Under the pieces are notes generated by a model. The model was not told where the DNA came from. It made no database searches and saw only the letters and a list, made by a program, of their open reading frames with translations. This document shows, piece after piece, positions 27,646-37,615 of a stretch of 64,000 bases of DNA. The position numbers were made by a program, and so were the translations under genes. The stretch is from JAPOXR01 sp965221815. GTDB taxonomy: Bacteria > Pseudomonadota > Alphaproteobacteria > Rhodobacterales > Rhodobacteraceae. How positions within the stretch are numbered: position 1 is the first letter of the stretch; every line of letters starts with the position of its first letter. The DNA is taken from positions 2,046,001 through 2,110,000 of the forward strand of contig OZ244915.1 of NCBI GenBank assembly GCA_965221815.1. The letters are read 5' to 3'.

Positions 27646-28605
27646 ATGCGGTTCCGCTCCATGACATTTTCTGCAAGACACCTGCTTGGCATCGAGTCGA
27701 TGCCCGCCGCGGACATTCTCACAATCCTTGATCTCGCGGAGTCCTATGCCGAACTGAATCGTGGTCAATTCAAACGCGCATCAATTCTCGAAGGGATGAC
27801 CCAGATCAACATGTTTTTTGAAAATTCGACCCGAACGCAGACCAGTTTTGAGCTGGCCGGAAAACGTCTGGGTGCAGATGTCATGAATTTGCATGTTGAA
27901 ACGAGCTCTGTTGGCAAAGGCGAAACCCTGATCGATACGGCGATGACACTGAATGCCATGCGACCCGATCTGTTGGTTGTCAGACATCCCATGTCCGGTG
28001 CCGTCAATCTGTTGGCACAAAAAGTTGATTGCGCGGTTGTCAATGCTGGCGACGGGCGGCATGAACACCCGACTCAGGCCTTGCTTGATGCCTTGACGAT
28101 CCGGCGTTCAACGGGACGTCTTACGGGACTGACGGTCGCAATCTGCGGCGATATTCAGCATTCGCGAGTCGCGCGCTCGAATCTCCTGCTCCTCTCAAAA
28201 CTGCAGAATCGGGTTCGACTGGTTGGGCCACGAACATTGATCCCGGATGCCTTCGGAGAATTGGGTGCCGACATTTTTCATGATATGGAATCCGGTCTCA
28301 AGAACGTCGATATCGTCATGATGTTGCGCCTTCAGGAAGAAAGAATGAGCGGTGCCTTTGTCCCGTCTTTGCGGGAATACTTTCATCTCTTTGGACTTGA
28401 TTCGGAAAAACTTGCGGTGGCAAACCCCACGGCAATCGTCATGCATCCCGGCCCGATGAATCGCGGTGTGGAAATTGATGGGACATTGGCTGATGATATC
28501 AATCGAAGCGTGATCTCGAGCCAGGTTGAAATGGGAGTTGCCGTGCGGATGGCTGTTCTCCACCTGCTGACAACGGCTTCGACCCGATCAGAGCTGACCG
28601 ACTGA
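27646..28605 (+). CDS. pyrB: Aspartate carbamoyltransferase catalytic subunit
   Basis: This enzyme of about 319 residues catalyses carbamoyl phosphate plus aspartate to carbamoyl aspartate in pyrimidine synthesis. The carbamoyl-phosphate loop FFENSTRTQTSFELAGKRLG is intact, as are HPTQALLDALTI and VMHPGPMNRGVEI. The start is uncertain: GTG 27634, ATG 27646 and ATG 27661 are all in frame, and none has an ideal ribosome site. pyrC starts seven bases after its stop, so the two form a unit. Confidence 0.94.
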   Translation: MRFRSMTFSARHLLGIESMPAADILTILDLAESYAELNRGQFKRASILEGMTQINMFFENSTRTQTSFELAGKRLGADVMNLHVETSSVGKGETLIDTAMTLNAMRPDLLVVRHPMSGAVNLLAQKVDCAVVNAGDGRHEHPTQALLDALTIRRSTGRLTGLTVAICGDIQHSRVARSNLLLLSKLQNRVRLVGPRTLIPDAFGELGADIFHDMESGLKNVDIVMMLRLQEERMSGAFVPSLREYFHLFGLDSEKLAVANPTAIVMHPGPMNRGVEIDGTLADDINRSVISSQVEMGVAVRMAVLHLLTTASTRSELTD

Positions 28606-28612
28606 CTGTTCC

Positions 28613-29902
28613 ATGGCGGATTTTGATCTCATTCTGTCCAATGCACTACTGGTCAACCCCGAGTTGGACAGCATTGTTGAAGGCACCTTGGCCGTTTCCG
28701 ATGGACGAATAGCTGCAATGGGAAAGGATGTCCCCACCGATTCAGGTGCATTGCAGATTGATTGCGCCGGGGCATGCCTTGCCCCGGGAATCGTCGATAT
28801 TGGTGTCAAGATCGGTGAACCCGGAGAGCGTCACAAGGAGAGTTTTGGCAGCGCTGCACGGGCAGCAGCAGCAGGGGGCGTGACCACGATTGTGACGCGA
28901 CCGGATACCACTCCGCCAATCGACAATCCTGAAACCTTGCAGTTTTTTCAGCAGCGCGGGCGCGCGGCGGCCAAGGTCCGTATCAAACCCATGGCAGCTC
29001 TCACCAAGGAACGCGCCGGATCCGAAGTGACTGAGATCCATTTGCTCCTTGATGCCGGAGCGGTCGCCTTTTCCGATTGCGACTCGCCGGTGCGAGATGG
29101 AAAAGTCATGTCACGATGCCTATCCTATTGCAGCCAGCACGGGGCGCTGGTGGTCGGTCATCCACAAGAGCCCGACCTGTCACGCCATGCCTGTGCGACG
29201 GCCGGACCATTTGCAGTCCTGATGGGAATTCCGACGGTCTCATCACAGGCCGAAATGATGGGGTTGGAGCGTGACCTCGCTCTCGTCGCAATGACTCAGG
29301 CGAGGTATCACGCCGATCAGATTACAACCGCCGCGGCCTTGCCTGTCCTTGAACGGTATCTCGATAACGGCTGTAACGTGACCGCCGGCACCTCGATTCA
29401 CCATCTGACCTTGAATGAATTTGATATTGCCGAATATCGAACCTTCTATAAGGTCAAACCTCCACTCCGTGCCGAATCTGATCGTCAGGCAACGGTTGAT
29501 GCGCTGGCACGCGGTCTGATTTCTGTCATCTCCTCGATGCACACACCGCAAGACGAAGAATCGAAAAGGCTGCCTTTTGAATCAGCGGCAAGTGGCGCCG
29601 TCGCGCTTGAAACGCTTCTGCCGGCCGCACTCAGATTGCATCACACTGATGGGCTCGGTCTGCCGACACTGTTCCGTGCGTTATCTCTCAATCCATCGCG
29701 ATTGCTCGAACTCGAGACCGGCCGCTTGTCTCCTGGAGCGCCAGCGGATCTGGTTCTCTTCGATCCTGACAAACCCTATACACTCGACCGCACAAAATTG
29801 CACTCAAAGTCGCGGAATACGCCTTTTGACGGACAAGTTCTGCAGGGACAGGTCCTCAGGACTTTTCAAGCTGGCCAGGAAATCTTCAGGAATGGTGGAT
29901 GA
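28613..29902 (+). CDS. pyrC: Dihydroorotase (multifunctional-type)
   Basis: This 429-residue amidohydrolase is of the PyrC/AllB type. The family start LAPGIVDIGVKIGEPGERHKE replaces the usual D-x-H-x-H with D-I-G-V-K, so the first metal His pair is missing. GHPQEPDLSR and GTSIHHLTLNEFD are present. This pattern resembles the non-catalytic PyrC' proteins that serve as structural partners of PyrB in some bacteria. Catalytic activity is therefore doubtful, though the gene is coupled to pyrB. Confidence 0.85.
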   Translation: MADFDLILSNALLVNPELDSIVEGTLAVSDGRIAAMGKDVPTDSGALQIDCAGACLAPGIVDIGVKIGEPGERHKESFGSAARAAAAGGVTTIVTRPDTTPPIDNPETLQFFQQRGRAAAKVRIKPMAALTKERAGSEVTEIHLLLDAGAVAFSDCDSPVRDGKVMSRCLSYCSQHGALVVGHPQEPDLSRHACATAGPFAVLMGIPTVSSQAEMMGLERDLALVAMTQARYHADQITTAAALPVLERYLDNGCNVTAGTSIHHLTLNEFDIAEYRTFYKVKPPLRAESDRQATVDALARGLISVISSMHTPQDEESKRLPFESAASGAVALETLLPAALRLHHTDGLGLPTLFRALSLNPSRLLELETGRLSPGAPADLVLFDPDKPYTLDRTKLHSKSRNTPFDGQVLQGQVLRTFQAGQEIFRNGG

Positions 29903-30528
29903 ACATGGCTTCTCGAATACACTTTCCCGACACACAGTTTCACATAACCCTGCATGATTGCATATCAAGCAACGCCATGCGTTGTGTTTGAACAATGCCC
30001 AAAGCTCCAGCCTTTTCATTGAACCAGGCCTCAGGCAAATTCGATGATGTAGAATATCGACACCCATTGAAACACTGTCATTTGGTGACAAATACAGTGA
30101 AAATACTCCAGCCATGTGGACACACCAATGTTCGATCAAACCGGAAAAGTGATCATTGATAGGTTAGGGCATAGCGTTCCCATGTTGACTGACCGACTCA
30201 TGTGACGGCTGTACCGGAGACGATTTTCTTCCCGACCCTCAACATAGCCCGGCGCAATACCGCCCACACTGCCGCCGTTTTCGAGACCCACATCTTATAT
30301 TGCCACTCCATAAGACCGCGACAAATCCGCCGCCCGGATTCGCTGTGTCTGCCCGTCACCACCTGCATAATGACCATGCCAAACCAGCAGAGCCGGACTG
30401 AGCAGGAATGGCTGATGAGTGCGTCACTGCATTGCAATCGTTACCGTGCTATGGTGTCGTATTTCATATTTTTGTGATTGCGTTCTTTCTTCGCATGAGC
30501 ACCAGGTTATCACCCGAGGTCAAAGTTG
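29903..30528. other. Intergenic region pyrC-like / plsY
   Basis: The ~625 bases contain no convincing gene. They hold the second copy of a short dispersed repeat (30309-30375). GAGG at 30516-30519 is the plsY ribosome site. Confidence 0.4.
30309..30375. repeat. Dispersed repeat, copy B
   Basis: The core at 30337-30375 matches 16094-16132 at 32 of 39 bases by eye. It lies in the pyrC-plsY spacer. Confidence 0.5.
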
Positions 30529-31155
30529 ATGCTTTTTGTTCAGGAAGCGATAATCTTTCAACTTATACCTGTAGCCATAGCGGCCTATCTGCTCGGCTCC
30601 ATTCCCTTCGGGTTGCTGCTGTCGCGATTCATGGGACTTGGAGATTTACGAAAAATCGGCTCCGGCAATATCGGCGCGACCAATGTTCTGCGTACAGGTA
30701 GCCGCATTGCGGGGCTGCTCACGCTCCTCCTCGACGCGGCGAAAGGATTTCTGCCTGTCTTCATTGCCGGCACACTCGACATGCCGAGTGCATTGATGGC
30801 TGCATTTGCCGCATTCATTGGACATGTCCATCCCGTATGGCTTCGATTTCGTGGTGGCAAAGGCGTGGCAACCTATCTGGGAATCCTGATCGCGCTGGAT
30901 CCGCTGGTTGGATTATCGGCTGGCCTGTTCTGGGCGGTTGCTTTTGCAATTCTGCACATTTCCTCGGTCAGCTCCATGACTGCGGCTTTGGTCGCACCCA
31001 TAGCAACTGCCTTGTTCGTCGGCACCCAACCGGCTCTCGTCATGGCCGTTCTGTCCCTCTGGATTCTGATCCGTCATCACCAGAATATCCGCCGTCTGCT
31101 TGCCGGAACTGAACCCAGGTCAGTTTTATCGCGTCAGTCCTCCGACCCGAAATGA
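30529..31155 (+). CDS. plsY: Glycerol-3-phosphate acyltransferase PlsY
   Basis: This 208-residue inner-membrane enzyme acylates glycerol-3-phosphate from acyl-phosphate, the first step of phospholipid synthesis. The three conserved cytoplasmic loops are present: GSIPFGLLLSR, SGNIGATNVLR with the following Gly-rich segment, and GHVHPVWLRFRGGKGVAT. Five transmembrane segments are visible. ATG 30529 or the adjoining TTG 30526 can serve as start. Confidence 0.94.
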   Translation: MLFVQEAIIFQLIPVAIAAYLLGSIPFGLLLSRFMGLGDLRKIGSGNIGATNVLRTGSRIAGLLTLLLDAAKGFLPVFIAGTLDMPSALMAAFAAFIGHVHPVWLRFRGGKGVATYLGILIALDPLVGLSAGLFWAVAFAILHISSVSSMTAALVAPIATALFVGTQPALVMAVLSLWILIRHHQNIRRLLAGTEPRSVLSRQSSDPK

Positions 31156-31341
31156 CAGAGTTATGTCCAAAACCGGGTGATGGCCAGATCAGGCGACTTC
31201 CAATAAGCCGTACTGACCTTCATGCTGAATCTCACGAAACATGCCGCTGAATCTCAGACAATGCCACACCTGACTCACCGGTTGAGTTCCGCCTTTTTCA
31301 TTGGCTGATACAAACTCGTTGAAACTGTCTCCGACAGTCTC

Positions 31342-32712
31342 CTAGTAGCGACAATTGACAAAAATCTGCCGCAAGTCCCCCTCCCAATCATCACGCACGC
31401 GATGCAACAGATCATCAGCCAGCGTATGCCCCGAATCAACGATATCGCGAAGTGAGTCGAGAAAATGCACCTCGTCCTGAATCATACCTGCCGCTGACGG
31501 GATTGCCCTTTCCCGCAGACCCGCTTCTGCCAGATCCAGTGCAAGCTTTGCACATTCGCCGATCTTCACATCTCTCACTTGGCCTTCAAGCGCAGTCTGG
31601 CTGGCCGCTATGCGCAACCCCTCACGTGTCTCCCAATCCCAGTTGCGCACCAGGTCCCAGGCTTCGTCCAAGACAGTTTGTGAATAAAGGATTCCTGTCC
31701 AAAACGCCGGCAAGGCACAGAGGTTGCGCCATGGACCTGCATCGACTCCACGCATTTCGATAAATTGTTTGGCGCGGGCTTCGGGAAAGATTGTTGTCAG
31801 GTGATCAGCCCAATCGGAGATTAACGGCTTTTCCCCGGGTAAAGCCGGGAGCTTTCCTTTCAAGAAATCACGAAACGACTGGCCGAGAGCATCAATATAT
31901 CGTCCATGGCGACAAACAAAATACATCGGGACATCCAGAGCGTAGTCAGCCCAGGCCTCAAAACTAAAACCTTCATCAAAGACAAACGGCAACATTCCTG
32001 TTCGATCCGGATCGAGGTCACGCCAGAAACGACTGCGTACACTCAAAATTCCGGTATCACGGCCTTCAAAAAAAGGTGAATTCGCAAATAATGCGGTCGC
32101 AATCGGTTGGAGTGCCAGAGCGACACGGAGTTTCTTCACCATGTCCATTTCATCGGAATAGTCGAGATTCACTTGGACCGTACAAGTCCGATACATCATG
32201 TTCAGACCAAAGAGTCCGGTCTTGCGCATATAGTCCGTCATGAGCCGATAACGCCCTTTTGGCATCATCGGCATGTCGTGATGATACCAGAATGGTGCCG
32301 CACCAAGCCCAATAAATGCTGCCCCCATGTCACTCGCAACATCACGTACCTGGCTCAAATGCTCATTGACCTCGTCACAAGTCTCATGCAACGAAACCAG
32401 GGGTGCTCCGGAGAGTTCAACCTGTCCCCCGGGTTCGAGCGATACATTCGCACCGTCCTTCCTGAGTCCAATCAAAGCGCCGGCCTCGGTCACAGCGTCC
32501 CAACCAAACCGGTCGCGAAGGCCCTCCAACAGCGTTGTGATCGAGCAATCGCCATCATAGGCCAGTGGTGCCAGAGTCTGCGTATTAAACCCGAACTTTT
32601 CGTGCTCTGTGCCAATGCGCCATTGTGATCGCGGTTTGCACCCCGATTCGAAGTAAGTCACGAGTTGCGAAAAACTCTCGACGGGTTCGCCGCCGGATTG
32701 TGGAATCGACAT
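31342..32712 (-). CDS. gshA: Glutamate-cysteine ligase (plant/alphaproteobacterial type)
   Basis: This 456-residue enzyme forms gamma-glutamylcysteine, the committed step of glutathione synthesis. Family hallmarks are WRIGTEHEKFGF near residue 31, GGQVELSGAPL, TCTVQVNLDYSDE and RGVDAGPW. Size and motifs match the plant-type GCL of alphaproteobacteria rather than the enterobacterial GshA. The rRNA methyltransferase gene ends to its right on the same strand, 26 bases from its start. Confidence 0.92.
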   Translation of the reverse strand: MSIPQSGGEPVESFSQLVTYFESGCKPRSQWRIGTEHEKFGFNTQTLAPLAYDGDCSITTLLEGLRDRFGWDAVTEAGALIGLRKDGANVSLEPGGQVELSGAPLVSLHETCDEVNEHLSQVRDVASDMGAAFIGLGAAPFWYHHDMPMMPKGRYRLMTDYMRKTGLFGLNMMYRTCTVQVNLDYSDEMDMVKKLRVALALQPIATALFANSPFFEGRDTGILSVRSRFWRDLDPDRTGMLPFVFDEGFSFEAWADYALDVPMYFVCRHGRYIDALGQSFRDFLKGKLPALPGEKPLISDWADHLTTIFPEARAKQFIEMRGVDAGPWRNLCALPAFWTGILYSQTVLDEAWDLVRNWDWETREGLRIAASQTALEGQVRDVKIGECAKLALDLAEAGLRERAIPSAAGMIQDEVHFLDSLRDIVDSGHTLADDLLHRVRDDWEGDLRQIFVNCRY

Positions 32713-32737
32713 CAAACAGAACTCGAATGTTGCGCTT

Positions 32738-33505
32738 TTATGCGCCTATATCCTTGCCCTGCCAGGTGCGGCAAGCCCCGGAGCCCGTCAGGGAAAAGGT
32801 GTTGATCAACGCAAGTGCCGCCGTTACCGCGGTTTCTGCGCGCAGAACCCGGCGACCCAAACTGATCCTGACTGAGGATCGCAGCCCATCTATTCGTGCC
32901 CTTTCTCTGACAGAAAACCCGCCTTCCGGACCCACGAGAACAGTCATCGCCTGGCCTGCCACCAGTGTCGGAAAACCGCAGTCGCTCGTCGCCAATTCAT
33001 CGCAAAAGAGGAGTGGACAACCTGTGGGCCAGTTGACCAGCTCGTCGTCGAGCGAAATCACACCATCGATTTTCGGCAAACTCAGACCTCCGCATTGCTC
33101 TGCAGCTTCAACCGCTATCGCCCGGAGACGCCGAAAATTGACTGCGCGCTTGACCGCATGATCAGTCGAGACAAATGTGATGCGGGAAACCCCGAGTTCA
33201 GTCGCTTTTTCCACAGCGAACTCCGTTCTCGCCGGCCGCAAGGGTGACATCAACAATCGAATGTTGGAGGGTTTGAACTGAGAGCGAATTTGCCTGATGC
33301 AATCGACTTTCGCCGCGCGCCCGGTCTCAACGAGTTCTGCCAGCCACTCACCGTCATGGCCGTTAAATACGTTCACCCGTCCACCAACTCCCAAGCGGAG
33401 TGATCGGCAAAGATAGTGTGATTGACCGCTGGTCAAAGCGAGCCGTTGCGCCTCAGCAAGCGGTTGTTCCACAAAGAGTCTCGATTTCACAGGTTTGTGG
33501 GGCAT
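32738..33505 (-). CDS. rsmE: 16S rRNA (uracil1498-N3)-methyltransferase RsmE
   Basis: This SPOUT-class methyltransferase has about 255 residues. It has an N-terminal PUA-like domain (SRLFVEQPLAEAQ) and a C-terminal knotted domain with RMVGPEGG-like VLVGPEGGFSVRE and ISLGRRVLRAETAVTAALA, the SAM-binding knot. It methylates U1498 in helix 44. The ATG at 33505, with AAGGA just upstream, is preferred over 33553. Confidence 0.92.
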   Translation of the reverse strand: MPHKPVKSRLFVEQPLAEAQRLALTSGQSHYLCRSLRLGVGGRVNVFNGHDGEWLAELVETGRAAKVDCIRQIRSQFKPSNIRLLMSPLRPARTEFAVEKATELGVSRITFVSTDHAVKRAVNFRRLRAIAVEAAEQCGGLSLPKIDGVISLDDELVNWPTGCPLLFCDELATSDCGFPTLVAGQAMTVLVGPEGGFSVRERARIDGLRSSVRISLGRRVLRAETAVTAALALINTFSLTGSGACRTWQGKDIGA

Positions 33506-33875
33506 ATGTCCTTCGGGGGGCGGGTATCGGCCAATGCGATGGGTTTGAATCATGTCTTTATTACTCAGTGGCCGTCGCTCTCATGTGGATTTGACAAACA
33601 ATGGAGGTTCGCTCAGCCGCTTGATCCACCATCCTGAACTTCACTCTTACAAATTGCACAGTTGAACGAAAAGAAGAGACATTGTAACGGTCAGATGCCT
33701 ATTGGAACGGTACGTTTCCCGCGACTCCTCAGCATGGCTGCAAGGCTTTCCGGATTGGACCTTCTCCACGCTTGCAGGCTTTTGCAACTGCACGCGCTTC
33801 TCGGACCAGCGAAATGAGCCAACAGTTCGGAATGCGCTGACTTTCCGTCAACATTATTGATCCCGCTCTGTCTGT
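33506..33875. other. Divergent intergenic region rsmE / ubiA
   Basis: Nothing convincing is seen in ~370 bases. A 40-codon plus-strand frame at 33694 has no ribosome site and no recognised family. Confidence 0.35.
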
Positions 33876-34859
33876 ATGCACGAATCTTCACCCAGCCCCG
33901 AATCAGAAAACACCACCGGCCGCGTTGCTGACTCGGTTGACGGCAACTGGGTGGACAGGCATGCGCCCCCCTGGTCGCGCCCTTATCTGCGCCTCTCGAG
34001 AGCAGACCGGCCTATTGGGAGCTGGTTGCTCTTGCTGCCCTGCTGGTGGTCGCTCCCACTCGCCATAATGACCACATCAACGGCATCCATTCTCGGTACG
34101 ATATGGATTGCCCTGGCCTGTGCCATCGGCGCAATTCTCATGCGTGGTGCCGGCTGTAGTTGGAATGACTTTGCCGACCGAAAACTGGATGCCGAAGTCC
34201 GTCGTACACGTTCCCGGCCTTTACCCTCCGGCCAGGTCACGCCGATCCACGCGCTCATCTGGATGGTCATCCAGGCACTGCTGGCATTCGCACTCCTGCT
34301 GACCTTCAACCCCTTCACGATCGTGCTCGGAATCGCCGCACTCATACCTGTAGCCTTCTACCCCTTTGCCAAGCGGGTCTCCTGGTGGCCACAGATTTTC
34401 CTGGGAATTGCATTTAACTGGGGCGCCCTGCTCGCATGGGCAGCGATCGCGGGCAAGATTTCACCTGGTGCTTTGCTGCTCTATGCAGCGGGCATCTTCT
34501 GGACGCTATTCTACGATACCATCTATGCGCATCAGGATCGGGAGGATGACGGATTGATTGGTATTCGGTCAACCGCCCGACTTCTGGGTGCACACACAAA
34601 ATTCTGGCTTGCGGGTTTTGCTGTTGCCGCTGTCCTGCTGATGGTCATGGCCATCACCATCGCACTCATTCCCCATACCGATCTGAAAGTCGTGTTGATT
34701 GCCCTGGGCGGTGCGATCGTCTTCGGAATCCATCTCACCTGGCAACTTGTCAAGCTCGATATCAGCAATCCAGACAATTGTCTGATGTTGTTTCGTGCCA
34801 ATCGCGATGCCGGGATTTTACCTGTAGTTTTCTTTGCGGTGGCCGCTCTGGTCGCGTAA
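33876..34859 (+). CDS. ubiA: 4-hydroxybenzoate polyprenyltransferase
   Basis: This 327-residue membrane prenyltransferase attaches the polyprenyl tail to 4-hydroxybenzoate in ubiquinone synthesis. The first Asp-rich motif is SWNDFADRKLDAEVRRTRSRPLPSG and the second is YDTIYAHQDREDD. About eight hydrophobic helices follow an N-terminal polar stretch of ~45 residues. It is an isoprenoid-consuming enzyme but is not close to the sterol locus. Confidence 0.93.
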   Translation: MHESSPSPESENTTGRVADSVDGNWVDRHAPPWSRPYLRLSRADRPIGSWLLLLPCWWSLPLAIMTTSTASILGTIWIALACAIGAILMRGAGCSWNDFADRKLDAEVRRTRSRPLPSGQVTPIHALIWMVIQALLAFALLLTFNPFTIVLGIAALIPVAFYPFAKRVSWWPQIFLGIAFNWGALLAWAAIAGKISPGALLLYAAGIFWTLFYDTIYAHQDREDDGLIGIRSTARLLGAHTKFWLAGFAVAAVLLMVMAITIALIPHTDLKVVLIALGGAIVFGIHLTWQLVKLDISNPDNCLMLFRANRDAGILPVVFFAVAALVA

Positions 34860-34903
34860 TATCGTGAATTAATCCCGCCTTTATTCTATTCTCGTAGAGT
34901 TTC

Positions 34904-36700
34904 ATGTTTGCTGTCTTTTTCCCTCCAGTTGCGTTTCTCGTTGCGTCCCTGCTCGCGGCATTCCTCGGCTGGTTCGGCGTCCAACTGGTTGAGAATACGC
35001 ACCACGAATCCGCGACCGCAATACTTGAGGATGGCGGGTATAGTTGGGCCAGTGCCCGGACTGACGGATTGATTGTCGAAATTGCCGGAATCGCGCCAAG
35101 CGCCGATGTCAGGGATGCAGCGCTCGGCGGCTTGCGCGCTCTTTTTGGTCAAAGCAACGTGCATGACAAGACCAACGTCGCCGCCTTGCCGGATGGCCTT
35201 GATCAAATATTAAACTTGCAGAAATCAGGTGATTCAATCGAGATTTTCGGTGCCATCATCGGTGAAGATTCACGCCGGGAACTGATCAGTGCATCCTATG
35301 AAAAGTGGGGCGAGAGAGTGACAGATATCACTTTGCAGACCCTCCCGGGAAACAGTCGCAAACACTGGAAAAGCGAACTTAACTTCATCATTGAAGCCCT
35401 CGCCATACCGGAAATCATCCGCATTGAAATGCGCGGCGACGATGTGAAAATGACCGCTGTCGTCACCTCAGAAGTCAGCGAGACTGAGGTCATTGCGAAA
35501 CTGGACCGGATACGAGCAGATGGGTCTGAACTCGCCTACCAGTTGAACGTGGTGCCCGATCTCGACAGCCCGCCTTTCACATTCAATGCCCAGATCAATC
35601 CATCTTCATCACGAATTCTGGACTGTATCATGGAGACCCAGGCCGATCGTGAACAGATTATCGCAGCATTGTCACAAGCAGAACGCATTGTCACCGGAAC
35701 ATGCCAACTGGCTGCGGGTGCGCCCGACGAGAATTGGCGCATGGCGATCATCAACGCGGTCAACGCGGTAACATCGTCTGATTCTGTTGAGATTCTGGTG
35801 AGTGGACGGGAAATTCGCCTCATGCCTCTCAATCAAGAGACCGATGACAGACTCCGGGCGGCAAATATCGCGGACATCCCGTCAGGATACAGGATTGTAA
35901 GACTGTCACCACCTCTGCACACCGACTTTCAGGCGTCAACAGTCAGGATTGTCAAGGGCGCGAATGGCAATATTGAATTCGACGGTGGATTTCCCAGTGA
36001 AACTGAGCGCAAGGCCGCGATTCTGTATTCATCGTTGATTTTTGATTCAGCTGTCATCGAAGACAACTCAATCGTTTACCGTGACCAGGACGATCCGGAT
36101 GGCGAATCCATTATTGCCGCCGGTGAAGCCCTGAATCTTCTCTATGCCGGCACCCTGACCATGAGCGAAGACAGGATCGTCATTGACGGTATCACTGACA
36201 CACCCAAGGGTGAAGAGCAGGTCTTGGCGTTCCTGCTGGACCATTTTGACCCGCATATGCTGGACCTGAGGATCGATTATGATGCCAGGATCAATGCACC
36301 ACCGCCACAAATGACGCCAGTTCGTTGCGTCACTTTATTCAATGATGTTCAAGCAAAATCACCGATAAAATTCTCCCCGGGTTCAGCGCAGCTTACGGCC
36401 GATGCGTGGGTGACAATCGATGAATTATCGAACCTTGTTGACGATTGTGTGCATTTACCCATTGAAGTCGCTGGCCACACCGACAGCCAGGGGCGGGCCG
36501 AAATGAACCAGGAACTCAGCGAATTGCGCGCGCGCGCCGTACTTTTCGCACTGGAAGCCGGGCGTGAACGCAGCAATATGACAGCTGCTGGCTACGGTGA
36601 ATCCCAGCCCATTGCCGACAATAATACCGAGGAAGGGCGAGAGGCAAACCGGCGCATTGAGTTTCGCCTTCGCGATGATACATTCGGGTACGAATTGTGA
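34904..36700 (+). CDS. OmpA-family protein with N-terminal membrane anchor and BON-like repeats
   Basis: This 598-residue protein has one N-terminal hydrophobic segment (residues 1-~28), then two or more alpha/beta repeats reminiscent of BON domains, and a C-terminal OmpA peptidoglycan-binding domain (about 480-595). That domain contains IEVAGHTDSQGRAEMNQELSELRARAV and NRRIEFRL. It should sit in the periplasm, tethered to membrane and wall. It is followed by a small membrane protein gene. Confidence 0.85.
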   Translation: MFAVFFPPVAFLVASLLAAFLGWFGVQLVENTHHESATAILEDGGYSWASARTDGLIVEIAGIAPSADVRDAALGGLRALFGQSNVHDKTNVAALPDGLDQILNLQKSGDSIEIFGAIIGEDSRRELISASYEKWGERVTDITLQTLPGNSRKHWKSELNFIIEALAIPEIIRIEMRGDDVKMTAVVTSEVSETEVIAKLDRIRADGSELAYQLNVVPDLDSPPFTFNAQINPSSSRILDCIMETQADREQIIAALSQAERIVTGTCQLAAGAPDENWRMAIINAVNAVTSSDSVEILVSGREIRLMPLNQETDDRLRAANIADIPSGYRIVRLSPPLHTDFQASTVRIVKGANGNIEFDGGFPSETERKAAILYSSLIFDSAVIEDNSIVYRDQDDPDGESIIAAGEALNLLYAGTLTMSEDRIVIDGITDTPKGEEQVLAFLLDHFDPHMLDLRIDYDARINAPPPQMTPVRCVTLFNDVQAKSPIKFSPGSAQLTADAWVTIDELSNLVDDCVHLPIEVAGHTDSQGRAEMNQELSELRARAVLFALEAGRERSNMTAAGYGESQPIADNNTEEGREANRRIEFRLRDDTFGYEL

Positions 36701-36728
36701 CTGTGATGACGACAGAGAGTCATTGAAA

Positions 36729-36974
36729 ATGGATCGTTTAACCCTCGCCTTGCTGTTTTCGTGCAGTGCGTTCGTGATGTTTGTGCTGGGTTGGACCGCC
36801 TGTTGGTTGTGGTTGCGACGACGACAAATGAGCAGGAACCGGCTGAACAGGCCGGAGTCAGAGTCGACTTCACGGGAACCGCTCATTGCACCGCATGTCA
36901 AAACAGCCAAAGGTATCGGATCCAGATTTGATGATCCGCTTGCAGAAGATGTTGCGACAGAAGACAGTCGATAG
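36729..36974 (+). CDS. Small single-helix membrane protein (hypothetical)
   Basis: This 81-residue protein has one transmembrane helix at about residues 5-27 (LALLFSCSAFVMFVLGWTACWLWL), then an Arg-rich cytoplasmic tail ending FDDPLAEDVATEDSR. The start is chosen at ATG 36729, 28 bases after the OmpA-type gene stop. No family is recognised. Position after the OmpA gene suggests a shared transcript. Confidence 0.55.
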   Translation: MDRLTLALLFSCSAFVMFVLGWTACWLWLRRRQMSRNRLNRPESESTSREPLIAPHVKTAKGIGSRFDDPLAEDVATEDSR

Positions 36975-37150
36975 TTGCCCGCGATCACGGAATGAGAGGT
37001 TGCTGAAAAACACGGACTCCACCTGTCACCGTGTGCTGGCACGTTTGTACAGACATTGGATCTGTCCATACATTAGAGACGTTCAAATGGCTGGGAAAAT
37101 CGACGCGAAACGGCACTTCGGCAAGTGACGCGATTGTCCATCAATGTTCC

Positions 37151-37615
37151 CTAAAGTTCAGAATCCCAATGCCGAAATGCGTTCTCGTCTTCCAACTTGC
37201 CGTCAACCCAGGTCGCCGTCCCCGCGCGGAACTCTTTCTTCCAGAAGGGCGCACGGCTCTTCAGGTAATCCATCAGGAACTGTGCCGCCTCGAATGAGTC
37301 CGCCCGATGCGCCGAACTGACAGCGACCATCATGATCTCCTCGCCAATATGCAGTTCGCCAAAACGGTGGATCACAAGGCAATCGGTCACTGGCCAACGT
37401 TCGCGTGCCGCATCGACCATCAGGGCAACGGCGCGTTCTGCCATGCCAGGATAATGTTCAATCATCAATTTTGTCACGGGATTGTCACCATCAGAGCGTA
37501 CAATTCCGGTAAAGGTGACAACCGCACCGACATTGCCTGTCTGCGTTGTGAAACGGCTGAGTTCCCGTCCTGAATCAAAGGGTTCAGATTGGATCCTGAC
37601 ACCCATTCTAGCCAC
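37151..37615 (-). CDS. moaE: Molybdopterin synthase large subunit MoaE
   Basis: This 154-residue subunit, with MoaD, converts cyclic pyranopterin to molybdopterin. Conserved MoaE segments are GAVVTFTGIVRSD, LMIEHYPGMAER, HRFGELHIGEEIMMVAVSSAHRADSFEA and PFWKKEFRAG with the catalytic Lys. It overlaps the upstream moaD stop by eight bases. Confidence 0.95.
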   Translation of the reverse strand: MARMGVRIQSEPFDSGRELSRFTTQTGNVGAVVTFTGIVRSDGDNPVTKLMIEHYPGMAERAVALMVDAARERWPVTDCLVIHRFGELHIGEEIMMVAVSSAHRADSFEAAQFLMDYLKSRAPFWKKEFRAGTATWVDGKLEDENAFRHWDSEL

